From contig JAVVEQ010000012.1 in assembly GCA_032250905.1 (NCBI GenBank), forward strand, positions 1 to 64,000: 64,000 nucleotides of DNA, given 5' to 3'. Both the position numbers and the translations under genes were made by a program. This stretch comes from Desulfotignum sp032250905 (GTDB taxonomy: Bacteria > Desulfobacterota > Desulfobacteria > Desulfobacterales > Desulfobacteraceae). The stretch's first letter is position 1. Each line of letters begins with the position of its first letter. A model generated the notes under the pieces. It worked only from the letters and a program-made list of their open reading frames with translations. It made no database searches and was not told the DNA's origin. Shown here piece after piece: positions 50,324 through 59,477 of this stretch.

Positions 50324-52873
50324 TTAACCGGAGGCTTCATCCTTGAGCAACTGGGCCAAAGCGGTCTGGCGTTTTGAGATGTCCTCGTTTTTCACGGCCA
50401 TGGCCAGGGCCCTCCGGGTACCCACAAACACAGCCAGCTTCTTTGCCCGGGTGATTCCGGTATAGATCAGGTTGCGGAACAGCATCTTGAAATGCTGGGT
50501 CATCACCGGAATGATCACCGCCTCGAACTCCGAACCTTGAGATTTATGGATGGTCACGGCATAGGCCAGATCCAGTTCCAGGATATCTGCCTGGCGGTAC
50601 TGCACCGGCGGGGTATCCGAAGAAAAGGCAACCGACAATGTCAGGTCGGCGGCATCGATGGCGGTAATTATCCCGATATCCCCATTGAACACATTCAGTT
50701 CGTAATTGTTTTTTCTGTGAATGACCCGGTCCCCATTCCGGAATACCCGCTGGCCCACGGTAATCTGTGCCTTGCCCGGTGCCTGCGGGTTGGTGCTCTC
50801 CTGAATCACCCGGTTCAGGTTTAACGTGCCAAGGGATCCTCTTGTCATAGGGGAAAGGATCTGGATTTCCGTTGATGCGCCATGGTATCTGGGGATCCAT
50901 TCCATGTACAATTTCTGGATCACATCGACGGCAGTCAGCCCATAATGCAGCGATGACCACGGATGGACTTTCTTGAGTACCGCCAGCAGTTCTTCCACCC
51001 GCGTACCGGCTGCGGCCACCTGTTCCAGGTTGACATGGGCGAATTTTTCAGGAATCTGTATCTCAGTATCGTAGGGCCGAACCGGTTCTATGGCCCGAAA
51101 CTCGAACAGGTCCGCATCATCCAGATCACGGGCCACATCCTCACTGCCTGTATCGGTCAATGCCTTGATCCGTTTGATGAACTGCAGCTGATCGGCCGTA
51201 GCCTCATCCGAATCCAGAAACAGGCAGTCCACCTTTTTGCGCCACACAGACGGATCCTTGAAGGGAGAGGCGATCCAGGGCATGTCCCCGGCATTGATCT
51301 GGTGGGCATACCGGATGATCAGGGACTGGGCGGCCTGGCGGAAAATCTGTGTCAGCCTGAAACAGGCCACCGATCCTGATTCGATCACATCCTTGAGTAC
51401 ATTGCCCGCCCCCACGGACGGCAACTGGTCATAATCACCGATGAACACGACCTGGCAGGTATCAGGCACAGCCCGGAGTAACGAGGCGGTCAGACTGATA
51501 TCAAGCATGGAACATTCATCCACCACCAGAAAATCAGTGTCCAGCGGTGTGTCTTCGTTTTTCCTGAACAGCCCGTTTTGCCATCCCAGCAGCCGGTGGA
51601 TCGTTTTGGCTTCACGGCCGATCACTTCCCCCATTCGCTGGGCAGCACGGCCTGTGGGGGCCGCCAGCAGTACCCGGCGCTTCATGGCCTCCAGAAGCGC
51701 CACCAGCACCCGGGTGGCCGTGGTTTTGCCGCAACCCGGCCCGCCGGTGAGTATGGAAAATCCTTTGCCGGCAATCCCCTGGACCGCCGCAGCCTGCTCC
51801 GGGCTCAACTGGAGGGCCCGTGCCTTGGTAAACAACCGGATCCATCTTCGAATCCGGGTCATGTCCACATCCATCGGATCGGTCATGGCCGTGATACGTT
51901 GTGCCACATACCGTTCATCAAAATAAAGGGACCTGGCATAGTAACAGGGCTGGCAGTGTTCTCCCGGTGCCGGGACCAGGGTCCGGCGCATGAGCAGCCG
52001 GTCGGTCTCCATGTCCTCAAGCACCCCGCCAAGGCCAGGGGACAGGTTCAGGGTCAGAAGTTCCTCCACCTGCTCCCTGATCTGGGAAAAAGTAAGAAAA
52101 CAGTGGCCGAAATTTCTGGCCGCGGACAGCACATGGCGGATACCCGCAACAATGCGCCGGGGGCTGTCTGTTTCCAGGCCGATGCTCAGCGCCACCTTGT
52201 CTGCAGAAAAAAAACCGATCCCATAAAAATCATCGGCCAGGCGGTAGGGATCCTCCATGACTTTGGCAATGGCATCGTCCCCATAGGCCTTGTAGATGCG
52301 CACTGAAAAAAGTGTGGAAATACCATGAGACTGCAGAAACATCATCACGTCCCGGATGGCCCGGTGTTCCGTCCAGGCCGAAGAGATCATCTCCAGTTTT
52401 TTTTCGGCAATGCCCGGTACCTCCATGAGACGGTGGATCTGGTTTTCAAACACCTCCAGGGTCTGGTCCCTGAAATGCCTGACTATTTTTTTCGCCGTCT
52501 TAGGTCCGACGCCTTTGATAAGGCCGGATCCGATATATTTTTCCAGGGCCCCGGCTGAGGCGGGCTTTTGTTCCTCAGCCCTTGAGGCGGAAAACTGGCG
52601 CCCAAATTTGGGATGCACCTGCCAGGCCCCCTCAAAGCGCATGGTGGCGCCGGCAAACACCCGGGTCTGGTGCACCAGCACAGTTTCCCGCCTGCCGGGT
52701 GCATCAAAGGGCAGCACTTGAAGCACGGACCACCCGTTGGCCGGATTGTGATAGGTCACCCGGTCCACCACCCCGCTGAGCTGCTCTTTGACAAACCCAT
52801 GGTTCACCGGAATATCGGATTGCCTGTCCTGCGGCCCCTGAACCGCCGGGTATGAAAATCTGCGGTCTGCCAT
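50324..52873 (-). CDS. recD2: RecD2-type ATP-dependent DNA helicase
   Basis: A superfamily 1B 5'-3' DNA helicase not part of RecBCD. The 849-residue protein has an N-terminal region with an OB-like segment and two helix-hairpin-helix motifs (IKGVGPKTAKKIVRHF, VPGIAEKKLEM), then the Walker A loop LTGGPGCGKTTAT, Walker B (LVVDECSMLD), VVFIGDYDQLPSV and motifs ending in AVTIHKSQGSEF and YTGITRAKK. No recB or recC is adjacent. Starts at 52873 (GGTGA upstream) or 52885 are both possible. It is divergent from the unassigned 595-residue gene. Confidence 0.92.
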   Translation of the reverse strand: MADRRFSYPAVQGPQDRQSDIPVNHGFVKEQLSGVVDRVTYHNPANGWSVLQVLPFDAPGRRETVLVHQTRVFAGATMRFEGAWQVHPKFGRQFSASRAEEQKPASAGALEKYIGSGLIKGVGPKTAKKIVRHFRDQTLEVFENQIHRLMEVPGIAEKKLEMISSAWTEHRAIRDVMMFLQSHGISTLFSVRIYKAYGDDAIAKVMEDPYRLADDFYGIGFFSADKVALSIGLETDSPRRIVAGIRHVLSAARNFGHCFLTFSQIREQVEELLTLNLSPGLGGVLEDMETDRLLMRRTLVPAPGEHCQPCYYARSLYFDERYVAQRITAMTDPMDVDMTRIRRWIRLFTKARALQLSPEQAAAVQGIAGKGFSILTGGPGCGKTTATRVLVALLEAMKRRVLLAAPTGRAAQRMGEVIGREAKTIHRLLGWQNGLFRKNEDTPLDTDFLVVDECSMLDISLTASLLRAVPDTCQVVFIGDYDQLPSVGAGNVLKDVIESGSVACFRLTQIFRQAAQSLIIRYAHQINAGDMPWIASPFKDPSVWRKKVDCLFLDSDEATADQLQFIKRIKALTDTGSEDVARDLDDADLFEFRAIEPVRPYDTEIQIPEKFAHVNLEQVAAAGTRVEELLAVLKKVHPWSSLHYGLTAVDVIQKLYMEWIPRYHGASTEIQILSPMTRGSLGTLNLNRVIQESTNPQAPGKAQITVGQRVFRNGDRVIHRKNNYELNVFNGDIGIITAIDAADLTLSVAFSSDTPPVQYRQADILELDLAYAVTIHKSQGSEFEAVIIPVMTQHFKMLFRNLIYTGITRAKKLAVFVGTRRALAMAVKNEDISKRQTALAQLLKDEASG

Positions 52874-52926
52874 GCCCGTCACCATATCTCAAACCCGAAG
52901 CGAGGACAAGCCCTGACTTTTCTCCC

Positions 52927-52973
52927 TTGACAGACTTTCCAGGTAAATGATACCAGTCTGACTGACAGACTGG
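52927..52973 (+). promoter_or_regulatory. Promoter-like region with inverted repeat before the unassigned gene
   Basis: A perfect TTGACA (52927-52932) is followed by a weak extended -10 (TGATACCAG near 52948-52956). A perfect inverted repeat, CCAGTCTG-N5-CAGACTGG (52953-52973), overlaps the presumed -10 and start of transcription, the usual place for a repressor site. Confidence 0.45.
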
Positions 52974-53006
52974 ATCATACGTCAATCTCACCCATGAGGA
53001 CAGACC

Positions 53007-54794
53007 ATGAATAAAAAACGGATGAAACAGAAAAATCTCGTTGCCCAGTGGGCCTTTGACTGCCGCCCTATTCTGGGCAGACTCCATCTCTGGCTGGAGG
53101 ATGTCCACATCGAGTGGCTCCGGGGAAAACCGGCGGATGATCTGCTGGACGGCATTTCGTTCACCGACGGACGAACCGAAAAGATGCTGGCCATGACCCT
53201 GGCGGTGACGGCCCTGGGAACCCGGCTGTTCGGCCGGTACGGCCAGGGGGCGGGCGTGGACAAAAAAGCGCTCAATTTCATCAAAAAGGATGCAGATGCC
53301 ATCTCAGCTTACGCCATGAGCGAAAGCCTCTGGTATCTGACCCGGACCGTACCGGAAAATCACGCCATCATGGTCTGTCTGGGAGAAGGCCTGATGCCCA
53401 AGGGAGGGGAAACCTCGGAAATGGGGGCCAATCCGCTGCTGGGATTCGGCCGGATTTATGCCCGGCCCCAGGTGGCCAAATTTCTGGAAACCTGTGTGCA
53501 CCGCCTGATCAATGATCGGGGCTATACCTGGGAGGATTTCAGAAAATCCATTGCCCGGGAGGGTATCACTATCTGGGGGGCGGCCATCGATACCCTGGAA
53601 AACACATCCCGGTTTGCCAAAGGAGAAGAGACCGGCCCAATGACCATCCTTCACCTGTTTGATCAGCCGCTGGCCATTTCTGATCAATACGAGGGATACA
53701 TCGGCAACCTGGTGGTACCCAGAAAGGTGGTGGACCAGGCGGCTGAGGCTTCCATACTTATCGATTTCTTCACCCCCCGGCACCTGGTGATGCAGGCCAT
53801 TCAAAAAACCTATCCCGGCATCCAGCCCGACCATATTCATGTATGGACCTTGACCGGCGAACACCGGATCAAACGTATCCGTCACATCTGGGAGCAGTGG
53901 CAGGCGGCCGGAGCCCATCTGGTGGATGATGGCTGGAAAATGCCTTCCGGCTGGAAACCGTTCACCGATTCGGGCACCTATGCACCGACCCTGGTCGTCG
54001 GGGGATGGCGGGATGAACAAAATGCCCGCCATCTGTTCATCGTAGACGGGTATGCCGCATCTGCAGAAGCAATCCAGGCTGCCAGCCTGGCCCCGATTCT
54101 TGACCTGTCCGTATCCATGGCGGTCCTGTCCTCCCGTTTTCAGTTTCCAGCCCACCTGGATGCGGCAACCATGAAGCTGGATCCGGACAAAGATGATTTT
54201 ACGGCCAGACTAAAGAAGCTGATCAATGATCCGGATCTGGACTCAGACACCATCCAGGCGTATCAAGACAGTATCCGTGCGGCACAGAAAGCGGGCATCC
54301 CTCTGGAAACAAGGACCATTTCCGCAGACGATCTGATCTCCGAAAAAAAATGGCAGGCCCTGGCCGGTGCCGGATACATGCTGCCCGACCCCTACACCGG
54401 GGCACCCGGAGTCACTCAGCTTGCCGATGACACCTATGAAGTGACGATACGCATTACCACGGACAGAGGAGACAAGCGCATCACTTTTGCCCTGCGGCTG
54501 GAAGAGTCCTTCGAGGAAAGCAAACTGGTGTTCAGCCCGTTGTTGAACCGGTTTCTCAAAGGTGAGGATTTTCAAAGCCGGGCTGTCAAGATTTCCGATT
54601 CCGGACGTATCCGCAATGAGCTGCAGACGTTGTGTTCAGAAGCATTGAGCTATGTTCGAAACAAGATGATTCTGAGTTTTGATAAAATTCCCCAGGCCAC
54701 CATTTCCATAGAAGACCAGAAAAAGCTGCGGCAGATACTGACCTGGTACAAGACGAATCACCCCATCTGGTTTGACTGGCTGGATCTGAAATAA
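53007..54794 (+). CDS. Unassigned 595-residue protein
   Basis: I do not recognise this family. The protein is soluble, with no signal peptide or membrane segment, and begins with a Lys-rich MNKKRMKQKN. It appears multidomain: residues about 15-190 are helical (ALGTRLFGRYG, NPLLGFGRIYARPQVAKFLETC), 190-400 mixed alpha/beta (ILHLFDQPLAISDQYEGYIGNL, GTYAPTLVVGGW, HLFIVDGYAAS), and the C-terminus again mixed. No Walker A, zinc cluster or common catalytic motif is visible. GAGGA lies 6 bases before the ATG. It has its own promoter region with a palindrome and is divergent from recD2. The regular codon use argues for a native gene. Confidence 0.8.
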   Translation: MNKKRMKQKNLVAQWAFDCRPILGRLHLWLEDVHIEWLRGKPADDLLDGISFTDGRTEKMLAMTLAVTALGTRLFGRYGQGAGVDKKALNFIKKDADAISAYAMSESLWYLTRTVPENHAIMVCLGEGLMPKGGETSEMGANPLLGFGRIYARPQVAKFLETCVHRLINDRGYTWEDFRKSIAREGITIWGAAIDTLENTSRFAKGEETGPMTILHLFDQPLAISDQYEGYIGNLVVPRKVVDQAAEASILIDFFTPRHLVMQAIQKTYPGIQPDHIHVWTLTGEHRIKRIRHIWEQWQAAGAHLVDDGWKMPSGWKPFTDSGTYAPTLVVGGWRDEQNARHLFIVDGYAASAEAIQAASLAPILDLSVSMAVLSSRFQFPAHLDAATMKLDPDKDDFTARLKKLINDPDLDSDTIQAYQDSIRAAQKAGIPLETRTISADDLISEKKWQALAGAGYMLPDPYTGAPGVTQLADDTYEVTIRITTDRGDKRITFALRLEESFEESKLVFSPLLNRFLKGEDFQSRAVKISDSGRIRNELQTLCSEALSYVRNKMILSFDKIPQATISIEDQKKLRQILTWYKTNHPIWFDWLDLK

Positions 54795-54822
54795 TCTTTG
54801 ATCCGGCAGGGCTGATCCGGTT

Positions 54823-55524
54823 TCATATCGGTTTGATGCGTTTATCCAGCAATGCCCGGCGGGTGCTTTCAATGGCATGTTTTTTCACATTGGAAATATG
54901 ACGGGACAACACCTCACGGGCCTGTTGCAGGTCTCTGTTTTCAATGGCCTCATAGAGTTGAATGTGCTCGTTGTCCACCCGGTCCATGGGCGTGACAAAT
55001 AAAATATTTCCCCGGTATTTCAAATACAGCAGGTCAAACAGATATTTCAGGGTATTGATCTGAATCTGGTTGCCGGACAGCTGGGCCAGTTTGAGATGAA
55101 ATTCCATGTCCTTGAGCAGCCGCTCCTTGAGATAGATATCCCGCACGGCATCCAGATGACTGTCCAGCGCTTTTTTCAACTGGTTGAGGCCGCGTTTGCC
55201 GATACTATCGATGGTGGCGGGCAGCAGGGATACCTCGATGAGTTCCCGGAAATCATAAATTTCGGTGATCTCGGTCAAGCTGACGGTTTCAGTATAATAG
55301 CCCCGGTTGGGCTCATGGCGCACCAGGCCCTGAAACTCCAGATGCTTCAACGCCTGGATCACCGGCGTCGTGCTCATGTTCAGCCGCCGGGCCAGATCCC
55401 CGTAGGAGATTTTCTGGCCCGGAATGATCTCGTTGTGGAAAAACATCTGGCGGATGCCCATGTAGGCTTCCCGGGTAAAATCATCCTTGGTTTTTCTGGA
55501 ACCTGCTTTTTTCGTCTGTTTCAT
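54823..55524 (-). CDS. GntR-family transcriptional regulator (FCD/FadR-type)
   Basis: A 233-residue regulator with an N-terminal winged helix (ISYGDLARRLNMSTTPVIQALKHLEFQGLV) and an all-helical FCD-type ligand domain (FRELIEVSLLPATIDSI, DMEFHLKLAQLSGN, HIQLYEAIENRD, HISNV) whose Asp/His residues usually bind a metal and an organic acid. The ATG at 55524 has GGATG at 8 bases; an earlier ATG at 55533 lacks spacing. It is divergent from korA and its promoter overlaps the kor promoter, so it probably controls that unit and itself. Confidence 0.9.
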   Translation of the reverse strand: MKQTKKAGSRKTKDDFTREAYMGIRQMFFHNEIIPGQKISYGDLARRLNMSTTPVIQALKHLEFQGLVRHEPNRGYYTETVSLTEITEIYDFRELIEVSLLPATIDSIGKRGLNQLKKALDSHLDAVRDIYLKERLLKDMEFHLKLAQLSGNQIQINTLKYLFDLLYLKYRGNILFVTPMDRVDNEHIQLYEAIENRDLQQAREVLSRHISNVKKHAIESTRRALLDKRIKPI

Positions 55525-55583
55525 GATCGTCATCCTTTATATCAACACCCGTATAAAATCAATTAAAAATATGGAATAATACC

Positions 55584-55619
55584 TTGACATATTTTAGCGG
55601 AACCTTTAGAATCCGTCAA
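55584..55619. promoter_or_regulatory. Face-to-face overlapping promoters for gntR and korA
   Basis: Plus strand: TTGACA (55584-55589), 17 bases, TAGAAT (55607-55612), towards korA. Minus strand: TTGACG (55614-55619), 17 bases, TAAAAT (55591-55596), towards gntR. Each -35 lies just beyond the other's -10, so the same 36 bases can be read by RNA polymerase in either direction but not both at once. Confidence 0.7.
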
Positions 55620-55633
55620 ATATTTAATCAAAT

Positions 55634-55669
55634 ATCTGATCAGATTTATATTGGATTGATCTGATTAAT
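55634..55669. promoter_or_regulatory. Operator-like palindromes in the kor leader
   Basis: A perfect 12-base palindrome ATCTGATCAGAT (55634-55645) and an imperfect 15-base palindrome ATTGATCTGATTAAT (55655-55669) share the core ATCTGATyA, 25 bases apart. Both lie downstream of the predicted kor transcription start and before its ribosome binding site. They are likely sites for the divergent GntR regulator. Confidence 0.5.
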
Positions 55670-55687
55670 TTTTTGAAGGAGACCACT

Positions 55688-56806
55688 ATGGCATTTGTAT
55701 TCATGGAAGGCAACGAAGCCGTTGCCAGGGGGGCCATTGCAGCCGGGTGCAATTTTTTTGCCGGCTATCCCATCACACCGGCCACCACCATATTCAATAA
55801 TATGCTCAAAATGCTGCCGCCCAGAGATGGGATCTGCATCCAGGGGGAAGACGAGATTGCATCCATGGGATACTGCATCGGTGCATCCATGGCCGGCAAA
55901 AAAGTGCTTACCGCCACTTCCGGGCCGGGTATCAGCCTGTACAGTGAACATCTCTCATTCGCCCTCGGCAGTGAGATTCCGCTGGTGATCGCCAATGTTC
56001 AGCGCCTGGGGCCTTCCACCGGATCCGCCACCAGGGGTGCGGACTCGGACATCCAGTTCATGCGCTGGGGTTCCACATCCGGTGCGCCCGTGATTGTCCT
56101 GGCGCCCAAAGACGCCAGAGACTGCCTGGAACTGACCGTACATGCCTTTAATTTTGCCGAGGAATTCCGGTGCCCGGTGTTCATCGCCTCGAACAAGGAG
56201 ATCGGCATGACCAAGGAAAGCTTTGACATGGATGACCTGAACCTGCCGCCACTGGTGGAACGTACCCCGTACACCGGATCCGGGCCCTATGTGCCGTTTG
56301 CCGCAGACCCGGACAAAGCCCCGCCGTTTCTGCCCATCGGTGGTAAAAACCTGGTGCGCCAGACCTCTTCCACCCACGGACCGGACGGATACATCACCAT
56401 CGATCCCCATGTCATTGCCGCCATGCAGGAAAGACTGCACACCAAACTGACCGCTGCCATTGACCGCATTGCTCTGTACGAGGAAAACCTGGTGCCGGAC
56501 AGTGACACACTGGTCATCTCCTACGGCATCACCTCCCGGGCCGTGGCGGACGCGGCATCCGCACTGGCTGAAAAAGGGCGGCCCGTGTCCACCCTGTCTT
56601 TGAAAACCCTGTGGCCGGTACCTGAATCCCTGCTGCTTGAAAAAGCGGCCCGGTTCAGACGGATCGTGGTGATTGAAATGAATCTGGGTCAGTATGTCAA
56701 TGAAATCAGGCGAGTGCTGTGCGGCAAAACCGTGGATTTCTACGGCCAGATGAACGGCATTCTGATTCCCCCTGCCAAGATTATGGAGACCATTGAAAAT
56801 GACTAG
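55688..56806 (+). CDS. 2-oxoacid:ferredoxin oxidoreductase, alpha subunit (KorA-like)
   Basis: The pyrimidine-binding subunit of a TPP-dependent, CoA-using 2-oxoacid oxidoreductase (2-oxoglutarate, branched-chain or related acid). The 372 residues contain the GYPITPATTI loop near residue 30, QGEDEIASMG and TSGPGISLY, then a transketolase C-terminal-like domain (LVISYGITSRAVADA). The start at 55688 (MAFVFMEGN) has AAGGAG 6 bases upstream. It overlaps the next gene by 8 bases. Confidence 0.9.
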   Translation: MAFVFMEGNEAVARGAIAAGCNFFAGYPITPATTIFNNMLKMLPPRDGICIQGEDEIASMGYCIGASMAGKKVLTATSGPGISLYSEHLSFALGSEIPLVIANVQRLGPSTGSATRGADSDIQFMRWGSTSGAPVIVLAPKDARDCLELTVHAFNFAEEFRCPVFIASNKEIGMTKESFDMDDLNLPPLVERTPYTGSGPYVPFAADPDKAPPFLPIGGKNLVRQTSSTHGPDGYITIDPHVIAAMQERLHTKLTAAIDRIALYEENLVPDSDTLVISYGITSRAVADAASALAEKGRPVSTLSLKTLWPVPESLLLEKAARFRRIVVIEMNLGQYVNEIRRVLCGKTVDFYGQMNGILIPPAKIMETIEND

Positions 56807-58088
56807 CTTTTTAAATACCAGCCGCCCCCCTGTATTCTGCCCGGGATGCACCCATGAGCGCATTACCAAAAGCCTGGATGCCGCTCTGGTAAAAATGGGC
56901 ATCCCGGATCACAAGACCGTGATCGTCACGGATATCGGCTGTTCCGGACTGTTTGACACCTTTTTCAACGTCCATGCACTGCACGGCGTTCATGGCCGGG
57001 CATTGACCTACGCGGCCGGGCTGAAACTGGCGGACCCCTCTCTCAACGTCATTGTGACCATGGGAGACGGCGGCATGGGCATCGGTGGCGCCCATGTGCT
57101 GTCCGCCTGCAGGAAAAACATGGATTTGACCCTGATTATCCTGAACAACTTCAATTTCGGCATGACCGGGGGACAGTATTCCGCCACCACACCCAGCGAT
57201 GCGGTCGTCGGATCGGAATTCCTCAACCAGGCCGAGATACCCATGGATATCTGCGGTGTGGTGGAAAGTGCCGGTGCCACCTATGTGTCCCGCATTTCCG
57301 GACTCGATGACGGACTGTCCGACGAACTGGTCCGGGCTATGAAACACAAGGGGTTCTCTGTCGTGGAAACCCTGGGGCTGTGCACGGGCCGTTACACCAA
57401 ACGCAACCAGCTCACCCCTAAGGTGATCGACCAGATGATCGAGCAAAGACCCTCTCCAGGCGGCGTGATCGAGAAGAACCAGCGCCCCGAATACGGGGAC
57501 CGCTATCGACAGCTGGCAAAGGAAAAAGGCCGGTTTCCGGGACCGTTTGAAGTCAAAAAGCAGTTTGACATGCCGGATGCCAGACGCCATGAGGTGGTTA
57601 TTCTGGGATCGGCGGGCATGCGCATCGTCACCGCCGGGGACATGGTCTGTTTTGCCGGTATTTCAGGCGGATTGAATGTATCCATTAAAAACGACTACAA
57701 CATCACCGTGCTTCGGGGTCAGTCCGTCTCGGAAATCCTGCTGTCTCCGGAAAAAATCGGATACACCGGCATCGAGTCGCCGACCGTGGTTCTGGCCTTG
57801 AGTGATGAGGGGGTGGCCCGGCGGCAGAAAATTTTTGCTGCGCTCCTGCCGGACACTTATGTACTCAAAGAGGCCAGTGTGGATATTCCGGACACCCCTG
57901 CCCGGGTGGAGGAGATCGATTTCAAATCCCTGAAAATCAAAAAGACCGACTGGGCACTGGCCTCTCTGGCCGTACTGGCAAAACACGAAATCGTGCTCAA
58001 CAAAGATATGCTTGTGTTTGCCTTGAAATCCCGGTTTAATGAAAAAGTGTTTAACTTGTCCATGGAGACCGTGGCAAAAATTTTATAA
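56799..58088 (+). CDS. 2-oxoacid:ferredoxin oxidoreductase, fused beta and gamma subunits
   Basis: A 429-residue fusion. Residues about 1-245 are the TPP-binding beta subunit (FCPGCTHERI, TDIGCSGLF, TMGDGGMGIGGAH, NNFNFGMTGGQYS). Residues about 255-429 are the gamma domain (EVVILGSAGMRIVTAGD, DYNITVLRGQSVSEILLS). No ferredoxin-like delta subunit is encoded nearby. The start ATG at 56799 lies within korA (ATGACTAG overlap). The substrate is not fixed by sequence; the neighbours suggest a catabolic rather than biosynthetic use. Confidence 0.9.
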   Translation: MTSFLNTSRPPVFCPGCTHERITKSLDAALVKMGIPDHKTVIVTDIGCSGLFDTFFNVHALHGVHGRALTYAAGLKLADPSLNVIVTMGDGGMGIGGAHVLSACRKNMDLTLIILNNFNFGMTGGQYSATTPSDAVVGSEFLNQAEIPMDICGVVESAGATYVSRISGLDDGLSDELVRAMKHKGFSVVETLGLCTGRYTKRNQLTPKVIDQMIEQRPSPGGVIEKNQRPEYGDRYRQLAKEKGRFPGPFEVKKQFDMPDARRHEVVILGSAGMRIVTAGDMVCFAGISGGLNVSIKNDYNITVLRGQSVSEILLSPEKIGYTGIESPTVVLALSDEGVARRQKIFAALLPDTYVLKEASVDIPDTPARVEEIDFKSLKIKKTDWALASLAVLAKHEIVLNKDMLVFALKSRFNEKVFNLSMETVAKIL

Positions 58089-58137
58089 TCACTACTGATA
58101 CCGCACCCGGATGCGGGGACAGGATTTCAGGCAGACC

Positions 58138-59430
58138 ATGATCAAACCTGTCGGCAATTTCAAGACAGCGGCTGAACCCTCCGGCAGGCCGCTGTCCCTC
58201 TCGCTTCTGCTCCGGGTGTTTCTGCCTTTTGCAGGGGGATATTTTCTCTCTTACCTGTTCCGGGTGGTCAATGCCGGGATTGCCCCGGACCTGGCTGCGG
58301 ATGTGGGTGTGGACCCGGCCCAGCTGGGATTGCTCACTGCCACATACCTCATCGCCTTTGCCGCGTTTCAGCTGCCCCTGGGCATTCTGCTGGACCGGTT
58401 CGGTCCCCGGTTGGTGGAAGCCGTGCTGCTGATGTTCGCTGCCGCCGGCGCCGCTGTTTTCGCACTGTCCACCACCCTGGCCGGCCTGATCATCGGCCGG
58501 GCATTGATCGGGTTCGGGGTGTCCGCCTGTCTGATGGCGGCATTCAAATCCTATGTCATCTGGTTTCCCGGCCCCATGCTGTCCCGGATCAACGGATTTC
58601 AGATGGCGGCAGGCGGTTTAGGGGTCCTGGCCGCTTTCACACCGGTGGAATTTGCCCTGAGATTCACCGACTGGCGGGGGGTGTTCCTGGGGCTGGGTGC
58701 GCTGTGTGTCCTGATGGCGGTAACTGTGATCACCGTGGTGCCGGACGCGGGCAAAAAACCGGTCTCCGAGACGTTTTCCCGGCAGATTCAGGGAGTTTTC
58801 CAGGTATTCAGAAGTCTGACTTTCTGGCGGATCGCGCCGTTGACCATGCTGTCACAGGCCGGGTTCATGTCGGTTCAAGGGTTGTGGGCCGGACCCTGGC
58901 TGCGGGATGTGGCCTCGCTGGACCGGGCCGGAACCGCGGCCTGCATGTCCTTCTCCGCCCTGGCCATGATCGCGGGGTTCATCATTCTGGGCTTTGTCAC
59001 GGAATCCCTGGCAAAAAGAGGCATTCCCGTCCTGTATTCCGCTGTGACGGGCATGACGGTATTTATCGGGATTCTGGCAGCCATGGCATTTGGCGCCCCG
59101 ATCCCGCCCCAGATAATGATGGGGTTGTTCGGTTTTTTCGGCACTGCCGGTATCCTGTCTTATACCGCATTGACCTTGAGTTTTCCTTCCAGCCTGTCCG
59201 GTCGGGTCACCACCGGCATCAATCTTCTGGTATTTCTGGGTGGGTTCGCTCTGCAATGGGCCATGGGCGCGGTGATCAACCAGTGGGAACCCCCTTTGCC
59301 CGGGCACTATGCACCCGCCGGATACCAGGCCGCCTTTCTCCTGGTCCTGGGCCTCCAGTTTCTGGGCCTGGCCTGGTTTTTCGTCTCTCCTCTGCTGCAA
59401 ACCCGGTCATCAGACCAGGCAGGCACCTGA
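58138..59430 (+). CDS. MFS transporter (NarK/phosphoglycerate-like)
   Basis: A 430-residue inner-membrane carrier with about 12 hydrophobic helices. The MFS signature is visible between helices 2 and 3 (LGILLDRFGPRL) and near GRALIGFGVS. It has the same strand as kor with 49 bases of spacing, so probably the same transcript. It likely imports the organic acid or amine used by the module. The ATG at 58138 has CAGG upstream; an ATG at 58111 is the alternative. Confidence 0.85.
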   Translation: MIKPVGNFKTAAEPSGRPLSLSLLLRVFLPFAGGYFLSYLFRVVNAGIAPDLAADVGVDPAQLGLLTATYLIAFAAFQLPLGILLDRFGPRLVEAVLLMFAAAGAAVFALSTTLAGLIIGRALIGFGVSACLMAAFKSYVIWFPGPMLSRINGFQMAAGGLGVLAAFTPVEFALRFTDWRGVFLGLGALCVLMAVTVITVVPDAGKKPVSETFSRQIQGVFQVFRSLTFWRIAPLTMLSQAGFMSVQGLWAGPWLRDVASLDRAGTAACMSFSALAMIAGFIILGFVTESLAKRGIPVLYSAVTGMTVFIGILAAMAFGAPIPPQIMMGLFGFFGTAGILSYTALTLSFPSSLSGRVTTGINLLVFLGGFALQWAMGAVINQWEPPLPGHYAPAGYQAAFLLVLGLQFLGLAWFFVSPLLQTRSSDQAGT

Positions 59431-59477
59431 AGCGACTCCGGCGGACTGACAAACCGGCCTGGCTGAAGCACATGGCG

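Noticed and set aside
55955..56902. 315-codon minus-strand frame opposite korA
   Set aside because: Antisense shadow of a well-defined oxidoreductase subunit.
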